A stretch of DNA of 64,000 bases from Streptomyces sp. SCL15-4 (GTDB taxonomy: Bacteria > Actinomycetota > Actinomycetes > Streptomycetales > Streptomycetaceae). Positions 38,201-45,700 of this stretch are shown in pieces. The position numbers and the translations under genes are program-made. Position 1 is the stretch's first letter. Each line of letters starts with the position of its first letter. Below the pieces are notes generated by a model. That model made no database searches. It saw only the letters and a program-made list of their open reading frames with translations, and was not told the DNA's origin. Location of the stretch: NCBI RefSeq assembly GCF_033366695.1, contig NZ_JAOBTQ010000001.1, forward strand, positions 8,308,001 through 8,372,000. The letters are read 5' to 3'.

Positions 38201-38811
38201 TCGGTAACTACATATCCAGCCTGGTGATGGACAGTGACTTCTGGTCGGGGCTCGGGCAAACCGTTCTCGGAGGGTTCAGCACAGGCGGCGGAGTCGTCCT
38301 TGGCGCCTCGGGTGTAGTCGAATGCAGCACCGGAGTGCTGTGCGAAGTAGGAGTCCCTTCGATCGCCGGCGGCGTGGGAGCCGTGATCTTCGGTAAGAAG
38401 ATGATCGACTCGGGTGCCGACAAACTAGGCCAAGCCTTCCGTGAGGCTGACGGTGAGGCATCGGGAGGAACCCCTAATAAGGCTGCAAAAATCGAGGGCG
38501 ATCTGGGTTCCGATTGGAAACCGAGTAACCCTTCGAAAATCTGCGGCAGTAGTGGCTGCGAAGACGTTGCCGTTAAGATTCAATCGGAAATAGGCGGGGA
38601 GCGGATGAGAATAACGGATGCCTACAACGCTCCGAGTCTGGGTCAGTACCGAGGGCAGGATACAAACTGGGGGCATCATGACGTGGTGCTTCGGGAGGGT
38701 AGAGTTTACGACGCCTGGACCGGGCGTCATGGTGAGCCGGTAGACGAGTACATGGCACATTGGCAGTATGGCGAGTATCTAAAGATGTCGCCGAGCCCGT
38801 ACAGTCCGTGA
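32287..38811 (+). CDS. secreted RHS-repeat polymorphic toxin
   Basis: The 2,174-residue protein has a signal peptide (WSRRIAATTGLALLPGLLTP, AFAADTDP), a SpvB-like N-terminal part (FTWSYPLRVPPAAAGPQPDL), and a long YD/RHS repeat region (e.g. DSLGRITKLW, TYDAAGNTTSRPG, YLYDANGDLLIRRA). The RHS core ends with AREYDPATGQFISVDPMLVL and GYAYANNSPITFSDPTGQC near residue 1,890. The remaining ~280 residues differ in composition and carry a glycine-rich hydrophobic segment and a final domain with CGSSGCEDVAVKIQ and WGHHDVVLREGRVYDAWTG. That Cys...His pattern suggests a papain-like cysteine protease or deamidase fold, not a proven toxin. It likely mediates contact-dependent competition. Confidence 0.88.
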   Translation: MNPLGIPRPDTGRRRPGTTRRWSRRIAATTGLALLPGLLTPVAFAADTDPLGRPHLEPARSAKVSPFTTRVNKKAAAEVKKAAAADQAAAARARHDQQRTVTWPKAGKTSLTVPDKGTVKAAPGSLPVTVTSPAKGKRAGSVTVEVLDQKTAAALGVKGVVLKLTGQGAGGTTQLGIDYSAFASAYGGDWAGRLQLARLADCALKDPAAAKCHHRHVLDAVNNREKNSISAPVTLASGGQPMLLAVTAGATSGAGSYKATGLSASSTWEAGGSSGSFTWSYPLRVPPAAAGPQPDLSLSYDSGAIDGQTANSNNQGSQVGTGFDLTSSYIERKYHSCDDDGQDGKYDLCWKYDNASLVLNGKATELVKDDQSGTWRLKDDDASTVTHSTGADNGDEGSTGLDGEGEYWTVVTGGGTKYVFGLNKLDGAGTEDRTNSVWTVPVFGDDSGEPGFSAGDSFAGRAKNQAWRWNLDYIEDTHGNASSYWYTAEHNNYDKLGDDTTGTDYIRGGYLKEIRYGQRAGKLFSAAPAASDKVVFDYAERCLATGTGCDALTKDTRDNWPDVPFDAICKDGDKCTGNVGPSFFTRKRLTTITTYAWNARAATPAYEPVDVWSLKHLYLDPGDTGDSTDQSLWLDELRHTGKRGTDLSLDPVTFDHVMLPNRVDGAADNILPLNKPRLKAVTSETGAQTIVTYLDADCTAAGTKPKLDENTRRCYPVYWSPNGEKDPRLDWFQKYPVSAVSTTDPHGGSEAVQHSYQYTGGGAWHYNEDPMTPAKERTWSNWRGYQQVTHLTGLSGHTQSKQTSIYLRGMNGDRVLGSDGKTPDPDQRKITAVTGIKADQITDAEQYAGFTRESVTYNGTEEVGGTVSDPWSKRTATQHKSYADTEAYYVRTAATHTRTRITSKLTPYDRTTTVKTTYDDYGMAATVENQGDDAVTGDEKCTRTWYARNDDKGINSLVSRTRTVAATCATADSALDLPADSTRPGDVIADTATVYDDPAATAWSPSQKPVKGEVTWTGRAKGYAADGTPAWQKVSKATYDDLGRARAVTDTNDLTVASTAYEPSDSGPLTSTTVADAKTYTTAQDLDFATGATLKVTDPNGKVTESEYDSLGRITKLWLPNRPRVLSKNPNYVYAYHVTSADMSWVSTGTLRNDGSAYNTVYEFYDSLLRSRQTQAPTPQGGRLISLTEYDARGLAVSQQSDIWDSTALPGSTAVEVSGGQAPLQTDTTYDGAARPEKAVTKVHGVTRWTTDTTYTGDTVATTAPTGGQATAVTTNALGQTTQRREYAGPAPTGTDFTTTDYTYTPAGQQKTVTGPDQTKWAYTYDLFGRQTTATDPDKGKTATEYNDLDQVVSTTPNDDASKALLYEYDQLGRKTDMWQKDKSDANKLAAWSFDQLAKGQQDTATRYDGGVTGKAYTDKVTAYDAMYHVMAHQLLLPDSEPLVSGGYVKNTLSFSTGYFLDGSISQYSAPAVGGLPSEGVSYTSGALGQQLTAKGTTGYLNGAAFSPQGDLRQLILGTDGTSSAKKAYLNWDYEEGTRRLTRSYVTDDVHGYMPQELKFTQDDAGNVTSITDATTLGGTAKADNQCFAYDGNRRLTEAWTPKTANCATTGRTVANLDGAAPYWTSYTYTGAGQRKTETQHTTTGDKTTTYTYDDPADNKPHTLDKTTGTRTATYTYDAAGNTTSRPGPTAQQTLTWNTEGDLAKLTEGTKETGYLYDANGDLLIRRAKGDGDTVLYLGAGTELHVTVKGTTKTTSATRYYTANGQTIAVRTATTGVTGTKLNFLAADHHGTSSIALAAGTYALTKRYSTPFGAPRGTKPTTWPDDKAFLGKPADDTTGLTHIGAREYDPATGQFISVDPMLVLDQHQSLNGYAYANNSPITFSDPTGQCLYLPGGMCGGKGSIEEAEKRHKKRFPQESSDNAKSGNSGTASVNSSGGTGDGGFHLRCTGAGLTTYCTSTLDPGPGDSQSSFGNYISSLVMDSDFWSGLGQTVLGGFSTGGGVVLGASGVVECSTGVLCEVGVPSIAGGVGAVIFGKKMIDSGADKLGQAFREADGEASGGTPNKAAKIEGDLGSDWKPSNPSKICGSSGCEDVAVKIQSEIGGERMRITDAYNAPSLGQYRGQDTNWGHHDVVLREGRVYDAWTGRHGEPVDEYMAHWQYGEYLKMSPSPYSP

Positions 38812-38822
38812 GGTGGTAGTAA

Positions 38823-39149
38823 GTGGAGTTTCCCCAGATTCTTTCCGATGTGAAGCGGCGTCCCGGCGCCTATGGTCTGGATGGCGGCTATAGGGAGTTT
38901 GTGGCCTTCATCAATGGTGCGAATGCGGCTCATCAAGGGAGGCTCCTTCAAGGGTTTTCCTCCTTCTTGGCTGGCAAGCTGGGGGAAGGGGAAAACCTGT
39001 ACTGGTCTCTCCTCGTGGCCAAAATATCGATGGCCCCTCACCTTGTGTCGTCTCCCGACGACGTGCTAGGGTCAAACGAGGGGGTAGCCATTGAGTGTTT
39101 GTTCCGTGAGATTCTGGAGTTTCTGGAGCAGCGCTGGCCTCTCCTCTGA
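38823..39149 (+). CDS. probable immunity protein to the RHS toxin
   Basis: The 108-residue, mostly helical protein (VKRRPGAYGLDGGYREFVAF, LLQGFSSFLAGKLGEGENLY) starts 11 bases after the toxin stop, with GAGGTGG upstream of the GTG start. Size, position and lower GC content shared with the toxin tip are typical of polymorphic-toxin immunity genes. I do not recognise a named Imm family. It is expected to bind the C-terminal tip in the cytosol. Confidence 0.7.
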   Translation: MEFPQILSDVKRRPGAYGLDGGYREFVAFINGANAAHQGRLLQGFSSFLAGKLGEGENLYWSLLVAKISMAPHLVSSPDDVLGSNEGVAIECLFREILEFLEQRWPLL

Positions 39150-39345
39150 GATGAGGCAGTCCGACAGCGTGCGAGTGCCGAATCAGGACGGCGAGAGTGC
39201 TCTCTCGTATCCGAGGCCCTGATCTGCCTTGCGCCAGAAATCTCCCGGTCGCAGACCATGCCGGCCCTCGGGGGCGAGCAGGTTCTTGCGGTGGGGATCG
39301 ATTTTACCGGCGCGCAGCGTCTCGCGTGGCTGGTGAACCTACCGC

Positions 39346-39491
39346 TTAAGCGGAAACGCCTTCCCCTGCGATTTCGACCTCGACGTCGTAGGGGAAGGCA
39401 TAGAGTCCAGTGATCTCGTTCTCTGCTCGCCAACGGAGCAGGGCTTGGTAGCCCCCCAGTCAAACCAGGGGGCTCCGGTCGGCAGACCCAT
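39346..39491 (-). pseudogene. small gene with homopolymer frameshift
   Basis: An ATG at 39491 with GAGGAG just upstream opens MGLPTGAPWFDWG. After a run of six G residues (near 39452-39457), the sensible frame shifts to GYQALLRWRAENEITGLYAF and PYDVEVEIAGEGVSA, ending at TAA 39346. With one G fewer the ORF would be a clean ~48 residues. It may be a real small protein disrupted by mutation or by a sequencing indel; family unknown. Confidence 0.35.
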
Positions 39492-39600
39492 GTGCTCCTC
39501 AGAGGGCAGGAGCAGAGATCCTTCACATTCCTGTTCATCTTCTCCGCGCGATGTTGTGGCGGCGGTAGTGGTCGCACCATGAGCGGCGCACCTGCCGCCC

Positions 39601-39840
39601 CTGCATTACCGCGCCGGTGCGTTCACCGCCGTGCGTTCCGAGCTGTACGCCCTCATCCCCGGTCGGATGACGTCGGCCGCCGCCTAGCTGCGCTGGGACG
39701 GGTACGACCCGCTGCCGGCCGCCCTGGGCCCCGGTCGGATCCTCGGCGCGGTGCACGGACACGTGCCCGGCCCGGCCGGCGCCCTCGCCTATGTCGTCTC
39801 AGTTGTGCTGCAGCCTGATGGTCTTCTAGTAGGGCTCTGA
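39601..39840 (+). pseudogene. hypothetical protein remnant with internal amber stop
   Basis: The frame reads LHYRAGAFTAVRSELYALIP GRMTSAAA, then TAG at 39685, then LRWDGYDPLPAALGPGRILG and AYVVSVVLQPDGLLVGL before TGA. Both sides of the amber codon are coding-like and evidently one protein. No start codon or 5' domain is visible. The family is unrecognised; the first CRISPR-like repeat overlaps its stop codon. Confidence 0.45.
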
Positions 39841-39932
39841 CCTGTGATGCTGCAAGGAGTGAGAATGCGATCAAGTGAGATCTAACCGGCCAAACAGCGC
39901 TTTGACCTGCAAGGCTGCAAGGATTGAGACCA
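39839..39932 (+). repeat. two CRISPR-like hairpin repeats, 65-bp period
   Basis: GACCTGTGATGCTGCAAGG with AGTGAGA (from 39839) and GACCTGCAAGGCTGCAAGG with ATTGAGA (from 39904) match at 22 of 26 positions and repeat with a 65-base period. The CCTGCA...TGCAGG-like inner symmetry and the TTGAGA tail resemble CRISPR repeats. Related copies lie at 46910-47003. No cas genes are present in the window, so this could be an orphan array remnant or another repeat class. Confidence 0.45.
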
Positions 39933-40180
39933 GCCTGCAACCTCATTGAGAGGGCTATATGTAGGGGAGGAGATCGGGTGTGCTGTGATCATATCCGGGG
40001 GCCCCTGGGCGGGAGACGCCAGGTGCCTCCTTGTTTGGGCAGTTGGCTGCACCGAGCCCTGGTCGACGGCCGCTGGGTTCGTTGGGCCTGGGGGCTGGAG
40101 CCCGTGGCCGGGTGGAAAACGGCGGTGATGCGGCGCCTCGCCCGGCAGAATCGGGTGATCGACACGCCCTTGAGGGGAGT

Positions 40181-40699
40181 ATGCAGGAACTCCGCTTCGA
40201 CGACGACATTCGGTTTACCGCGGTGGTCAGGACCGACCAGACGTGGCTGCGCCGCGCGCTGGGAGCCCACGAGCTGAGCATTCAGCTCGCCGTCGGGGTG
40301 TCGCCCTTCACCGAGGCCCGGAAGATCCTCGCCCTGGAGGCGGACCTGTTCGGCTTCGAGGCGACGGGACAGCGCTCGCGGCTCGCCCGGACCACGGTGA
40401 ACCTGGCGTACACCCCGGAGGTGACCGTCCACCGCGTCAACCTGTCGTTCCCGCTGACGTCGTTGCAGATCCACGCGATCGAGGAAGGCCGCACCGGCGA
40501 CGCACGGTTCGAGATCGACCTCAACGCGACGCTGCCGCAGGCACCCGGCTACCCGGGGAGCGCCCAGGACACGGCGCACATCACCATCGCCAAGAGCCGG
40601 TGGGAACAGCAGCTCGCGCGGCTGGGGCCGTGCGCAGCGTTCGAGATGGCCGTGCCGTATCCGCTCGGCGACCCGGAGCGGAGACGCTGCTGGCGATGA
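40181..40699 (+). CDS. hypothetical protein with 3' frameshift
   Basis: The 172-residue product has a beta-rich body (ELSIQLAVGVSPFTEARKIL, VTVHRVNLSFPLTSLQIHAI, DTAHITIAKSRWEQQLARLG). Similar proteins occur in actinobacteria to my recollection, without known function. GAGGGGAG precedes the ATG at 40181. Near 40677 the sensible frame shifts by one base: the current ORF ends PERRRCWR, whereas the alternative continues AETLLAMTSTLLRNVPGTSA to a stop at 40740. Either a sequencing indel or early decay is possible. It leads a pair with the next gene. Confidence 0.5.
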   Translation: MQELRFDDDIRFTAVVRTDQTWLRRALGAHELSIQLAVGVSPFTEARKILALEADLFGFEATGQRSRLARTTVNLAYTPEVTVHRVNLSFPLTSLQIHAIEEGRTGDARFEIDLNATLPQAPGYPGSAQDTAHITIAKSRWEQQLARLGPCAAFEMAVPYPLGDPERRRCWR

Positions 40700-40783
40700 C
40701 CTCCACACTGCTGCGGAACGTGCCCGGCACCAGCGCGTGACGGGACGGCCCGGCGCCCGCCCCGCGACCGAGACGAGGACAGC

Positions 40784-41281
40784 ATGGCAATCGAGCACAA
40801 CGGCATTGCAGGCCCCTACTTCGAGTACGACGGACTGCCCGCCCTGCACGCGGTGGACAAGGATCTGCCGCTGATCCATCCGTACGGCCCGGTGACACCG
40901 GGCCGCTATGTCACGCCCGGCGGCGGCCGGCTGACCATCCGCCCGGCCGAGATGCGCGCCCACATCCGGATCACGCTGGATCAACTGGGCTGTCCAGCCC
41001 AGCTCACCGATGAGAAGAACGGCGCCTTCAGGCGGCTCGCCCTGGCCGCCGAGGGGTACTGCGTGCAGTCCAAGTGCCGACACCGCGCCGCGTACGCGGA
41101 CGGGGTGTTCCGCATCTTCGAGGTGCGCAACGGAAGCATCGCGCTCGCCGCGTTCGTGCGCGCCGCGCTCGCGGTCGAGCTGGGGGACTTCGCTCCAGCA
41201 GACCGGCTCATGCAGGAGGCCGAAGCACTGGCCGGGCCTGTCCGCCGGGAGGGCGAGGAGGACCAGGCCAGCGGCGGCTAG
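40784..41281 (+). CDS. hypothetical protein
   Basis: The 165-residue frame (IAGPYFEYDGLPALHAVDKD; LTIRPAEMRAHIRITLDQLG; VRAALAVELGDFAPADRLMQ) starts 44 bases after the alternative end of its neighbour; GACGAGGAC precedes the ATG. Codon use is normal. No domain is recognised. It converges toward the large STAND-like operon. Confidence 0.5.
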   Translation: MAIEHNGIAGPYFEYDGLPALHAVDKDLPLIHPYGPVTPGRYVTPGGGRLTIRPAEMRAHIRITLDQLGCPAQLTDEKNGAFRRLALAAEGYCVQSKCRHRAAYADGVFRIFEVRNGSIALAAFVRAALAVELGDFAPADRLMQEAEALAGPVRREGEEDQASGG

Positions 41282-41573
41282 ACGCCCCGTGTCCGCCTGC
41301 CACAGTGATACGGGCGAGCCCCTGAAGGCGGGTCGGCGCGGCGCCACGGGTGAGCGCCGCACCTGCGACCAGCGTAGCGATCCACCCCTCTGCCCGAGCC
41401 CGTATGTTTGGCTGGTCGGTAGTCCTGCACCCATGGCTGACCTTTTGAGCACGGCATGTGCCCTCCACCCACTCCGGTGTTTCGCAGGCGCTGTCGAGGT
41501 TCTGAGATGAGTCCGGCCGAACGCTGCGGAAGCAGACCGCGGGGGCAGGGAGGCGAGCGTCGCGGGGGTGTTC
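41282..41573. other. convergent intergenic region
   Basis: About 290 bases separate the two convergent transcription units. No gene or clear terminator hairpin was found. Confidence 0.4.
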
Positions 41574-42758
41574 TCAGTCCTCGTCGTCGGGGAGGTCGTC
41601 GTCCTGGGCTGCTGTCATGTGGCGGACGTTGATACCTGCCTGGCAGCGGGAGGGGCCGATGGTGGCGTGCAGGCGGGTGAACAGGTCTGGGCGGATGAGC
41701 AGGTCCGCTCCCGCGATCACGGGCAGGAGGGGTTCAAAGCTTCCGTCGTGGACGAGGTGGCCTCGCCACTGGCGGCAGATGAGTGCTTCCCCTGCTGTGT
41801 CGCTGAGGCTGTACCCGCAGATGCCGCCTGTGGGTTGAAGTCCAAGTGCCGCCACGACGCTGGCGGCGGGTGCAAGGACGTACGGGGGCAGGCCAGGGCC
41901 GCTGCGGCGTGGGGGCGCGTCGACCATGGGCGTGGCGCTGGCGTCGGTGAGGGCCACGAAAGCCTGGTCCGTGGTGCTGATGTGCTTGGCTGCCGCTCCC
42001 GCCTGGGTGAGGGCAGGTGCCAGGTGCTGCAACGGGCGGGTCCACAGTTGCCAGGGAGCCTGGGAGAGGGGCAGCGTACCGGGTGGTGGATCGTCGTCGG
42101 CAGCTTCGAGACCGACGATGATCAGTACTTGGCGGGCGGGCTGGTCTGGGTAGCGGCGTGCGGGGGTGCGTTGCCGCTCGATCAGTCCGATCTGTATCCA
42201 GCCCGCGTGTGGCCCGTCGTCCACCCGGGCGAAGGCCCGGGCGGCTTCCGGCAGGGACCGCAGGCCCGCGACCGAAGCGAGACCGAGCGGCGGCCAGGGC
42301 TGTTGCTCCTGGTGGCTGTCGCTGAACCAGGGCGCGGGAGCGAGTGACCAGCGCAGCGCTCCGGGGCGTGTCAGGGGCCGGGGGACGCGGGCGAGTTCGC
42401 CGCGCAGGGCCGGACGGGCATCATCGCGCAGGCGTGCGGCCGCGCCGCGTTCGAAGGCCTGGGCGTTGACCAGATGTCCGGCTTGGGCGAGCGCGGCACG
42501 CAGGCCTGCCGCAGCCTTCTGCAGTGCGTCTTCGGCGGTGGCCCGATCAGCGAGATAGGCGTCGGGGAACTGGTCGCTGCTGGGGTGGGTCAGCAGGTCC
42601 AGTTGTGCGCGCATCAGCGGCTCGAGATGGCCGGGGGCGGCTGCGGCCACGAGGTCGATGACGGCCTCACGCAGCCCGGGAGCATGGCCGGCGGCGTCGA
42701 TGCGGGCGCCCAGGTAGTGGTCGACGAGGTGGGTCGCATAAAGCCGAGGGTCTTTCAT
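41574..42758 (-). CDS. unrecognised partner of the STAND-like protein
   Basis: The 394-residue protein starts at an ATG (42758) that overlaps the upstream TGA as ATGA, so translation is coupled to the large gene. It begins KDPRLYATHLVDHYLGARID, has a helical N-terminal half, a beta-rich middle (ARQVLIIVGLEAADDDPPPG) and an acidic tail (DDDLPDDED). No enzyme motif was found. Coupling suggests a subunit or effector of the same system. Confidence 0.6.
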   Translation of the reverse strand: MKDPRLYATHLVDHYLGARIDAAGHAPGLREAVIDLVAAAAPGHLEPLMRAQLDLLTHPSSDQFPDAYLADRATAEDALQKAAAGLRAALAQAGHLVNAQAFERGAAARLRDDARPALRGELARVPRPLTRPGALRWSLAPAPWFSDSHQEQQPWPPLGLASVAGLRSLPEAARAFARVDDGPHAGWIQIGLIERQRTPARRYPDQPARQVLIIVGLEAADDDPPPGTLPLSQAPWQLWTRPLQHLAPALTQAGAAAKHISTTDQAFVALTDASATPMVDAPPRRSGPGLPPYVLAPAASVVAALGLQPTGGICGYSLSDTAGEALICRQWRGHLVHDGSFEPLLPVIAGADLLIRPDLFTRLHATIGPSRCQAGINVRHMTAAQDDDLPDDED

Positions 42759-45700
42759 GCGCTGTCCTCGCTGCTGAGATTGGCGGCGATGGCGTGGGCG
42801 AGTGTCGGATGGGCCGCGGTTGCCGGCGGGGAGGGCGGCTGGTGTCCGGCGAGGGTGAGAATGGCGGAGGCTTCCACCCGTACGGACAGCATGTCGCTGG
42901 TGCACAGGGCGACGAGCTGCTCATGCAGAGCCGCACCCAGGGGCCCTTCCGGCAGATGACTGTGCAGGACGGTCAGGAGCCAGGTCAGGGGCCCGGCGCC
43001 GAGGTCGAAGGACAAGACGTGCGCCAGCGCGGCCTGCGCCTGGCGGGGACGGCTGGCCAGCAAGACCGTCGCCGCGAGCAGGGCTCGGCGCTTGTCGCCG
43101 CGTTCAGGCAGGGCGATGGTGGCCACGGCAAGACGGCACAATGCGGTGTCGATGTCGTGCTGTGTGGCCGGCTCCGGCACCGGGTGGTAGGCGCCGTCGC
43201 CGAGTCGGACATCGCCTGGCAGACGGTGGGCGATGACGTCATATGCGGCGTCCCAGCAGGCGAGCGCGTCGGCAGCCGGGGGCCGGGAGACGTCCGGGGG
43301 CTGGATGGCGAACGCCGAGACCAGGGCCTGGCTGACGCCGATGGTGCGGCCGTAGGACGGGTTGGCGACGGCGTTGGCCACCTGGTCCGCGAGGTCCTGG
43401 GCCGCGATCGCGGCATCCGCGGTGTGCGCCTGCTGCCATAGCTCCAGGCGGTCGTTGCCGGCGGAAGAGCGCCATCCGCCGCCGCCTCGGATCTTGGTGT
43501 AGGCGAGCATGCCCGCCGTCGCGGCGAGCGGGCCGAAGACGTCGGGGGCGATGCCGTGGCGCAGATAAAGCCCGGCGGTCACATCGGCGAGGACATCGAC
43601 GGGGCCGGAGGCGTTCATCTCCTGGGCGATCCGGTGCAACAACTGGGCGGCCGCGCCGGGACCCTGGCGTTCGGTGATCTCCACAAGCCGCCATCCGACC
43701 GCGTTGGCTAGCGCATCGGCCGACCACCGCGGCCCCGGCGGATCGTCGTACGCCTTGCTGCCGCAGTCACGGACTGCGGCGAGAACACCGGCCGCGCCCT
43801 CTGGCAGCACGGGGCGCTGCTGGGCGTGCAGAAAGGCGCCGGTGGGGTAACGCCCTTTGGGGCCGGACCAGTTGCGGGAGGATGTGCTGGGCACGGGCCT
43901 GGGCGTCCAGGGCGGGCCGCCCTCACCGCCCAGACGCTGTGCCGCCGCACGCAGGGCAGGACTCAGCGTGTCCCCGGCCAGGTGCGATGCGTGGATCAGC
44001 GTCTGGTCGTCATAGGTGGAGGTGATCGCGTTGGCGAGCACCGGCAGGAGACGCAGAGCGTGTGCCGCGTCGTCGCCGGGCAGGTCTGCGAGCTGGCCGA
44101 GCAGGACGACGTCGGCGTCAAGATTGCGGCCACGGGAGCCGGCGGCGATACGGAGCGCTGCCAGGACGACGGGGTCGGCCGTGTTGGCCTGCATGGCCAG
44201 CAGCTGCTGGTGGGCGGCGTCCACCCGGGCATCGGGCAGTCCCGGCTCGGTCAACAGCACCTGGGCGGCCAGCTGCGCGGCGGCTCGCGGATCCAGGCCT
44301 GCGAGAAGACGCCACCACTCTTGTGGTGTTCCTGCCGTGCCCCGTCCGTCGGTGCACTCCGCAACGAGATACACAAGCGGCTGCGTACGCGCCAGCCGCA
44401 CCCGGGCCTGGACCGGGTCGGCCTGCACCAGCTGGGGGAGGGGTTCCAGCAGTTCCTCGATGGTGATGTCCTTGTGGCCGCCGTAAGCGCCCATGTAGTG
44501 GGCGGCACGTTCCCAGCAGCGCTGCGCCTCGTCCGGGTCGTCGCAGGCGAGACTCACGCGGGCCATCTCGAGTTCGAAGTCGGCGTCCTCCGCATACATG
44601 GACCGGCTGTCGGCCTGTGCCGTGCGCAGTGTGCGCATCAGCTCGTGGATGATGTCGGACCCGGCCTGGCCCACGCTGTGGGCCAGCAGGGACAGCAGCT
44701 CCGTGGTGATCAGGGGACCGGACCCGGCCATGCCCATCAGGGATGTTGTGGTGCCGTGACTGACGGTCTGCAAGGACGCGATGCCCAGGGCGACGTCGTT
44801 GCCGCGCAGCAGGGCGACCGCCTCGTGCAGCACCTGCCGCACGAGCCGGTGGATGTCGCCAAGCTCGCTGGCATTGGGTTGGCCCGTGAACGGGGCAGCG
44901 TGCTGGGCCAGTTGCTCAAGCGCCACACGGACGGCAGTGGACGCACGCTCGGCGGAGATCCGGCCCGCATCGACGTCGCGGCCCAGACCGAGCGTGGTGA
45001 CGGTGAACCGCAGCCAGGCACGATAGAAACCCTCGCCGTCCAGGAGTGCCAGCAGCCGGGTGGGCGCCTGCGGATCAGCGGCCTGGGCCACCTCCAGCAG
45101 CTCCAGCCACCTGCTGACCGGCCTCGACAGATCGCCGTAACGGCCAGTCAGCACCGCGTGGGTTGCTTCCTGAAGCACCGTGGTGACGTCGTCCCCGCGG
45201 AATACCTCCTCGGCTAGGTCAGCCACCGGCACGCCCCGGTCCAGTAGACGTCGTAGGCCGCACGGAGCGCTGGCCCAGACCGCGACGGCCAGTGTGCGCG
45301 CCGACGGCAGTATCCCGCCCGCGCCGTCGTGGGCGTCGGCGAGATGCAGCAGAAGCGCCGCACGCCGCTCGGGACGCTCGATGAGCGCCGCGCTCTCCAG
45401 CAGCAACTCGGCGCCGAGGCAGTCCAGCAGCACACCGAGCGCCGGTTCGGGGGAGTCCAATGCCTCCTGATCAAGGAACCGGGCCACCCGCTGAGCAAGT
45501 GTGAGCGGGTGGCCTTCCGGCGATTCCCGCTGGTCGGTGCCATGGCCAGGCAGCCTGATCCGCCCACGCAACTCCGCCAGGAACACCGCCTCATTGCCAG
45601 CGGAACCGTCGTGGCCGGACTTACCACCGCGATCTTTGTCCCGGGCCGTCAGATACGCCTCCCACGGGGCGGCGAACCCGGCCCGGTCGACCGCCGCGCA

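Larger units (their letters stand above)
39150..40180. other. decayed intergenic stretch between toxin locus and defence module
   Basis: No intact gene is present. It contains a frameshifted small gene (39346-39491), two hairpins (arms 39358-39367/39390-39399 and 39450-39456/39468-39474), a remnant with an amber stop (39601-39840) and CRISPR-like repeats (39839-39932). Polymorphic-toxin loci often end in such debris from earlier toxin and immunity cassettes, but none was identified here. Confidence 0.5.

Noticed and set aside
39931..39955. Third possible CRISPR-like repeat (GCCTGCAACCTCATTGAGAG)
   Set aside because: Only the CTGCAA and TTGAGA parts match and the spacing breaks the 65-bp period.
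43826..45217. 463-residue plus-strand frame inside the STAND-like gene
   Set aside because: Antisense shadow of a coherent long helical protein.
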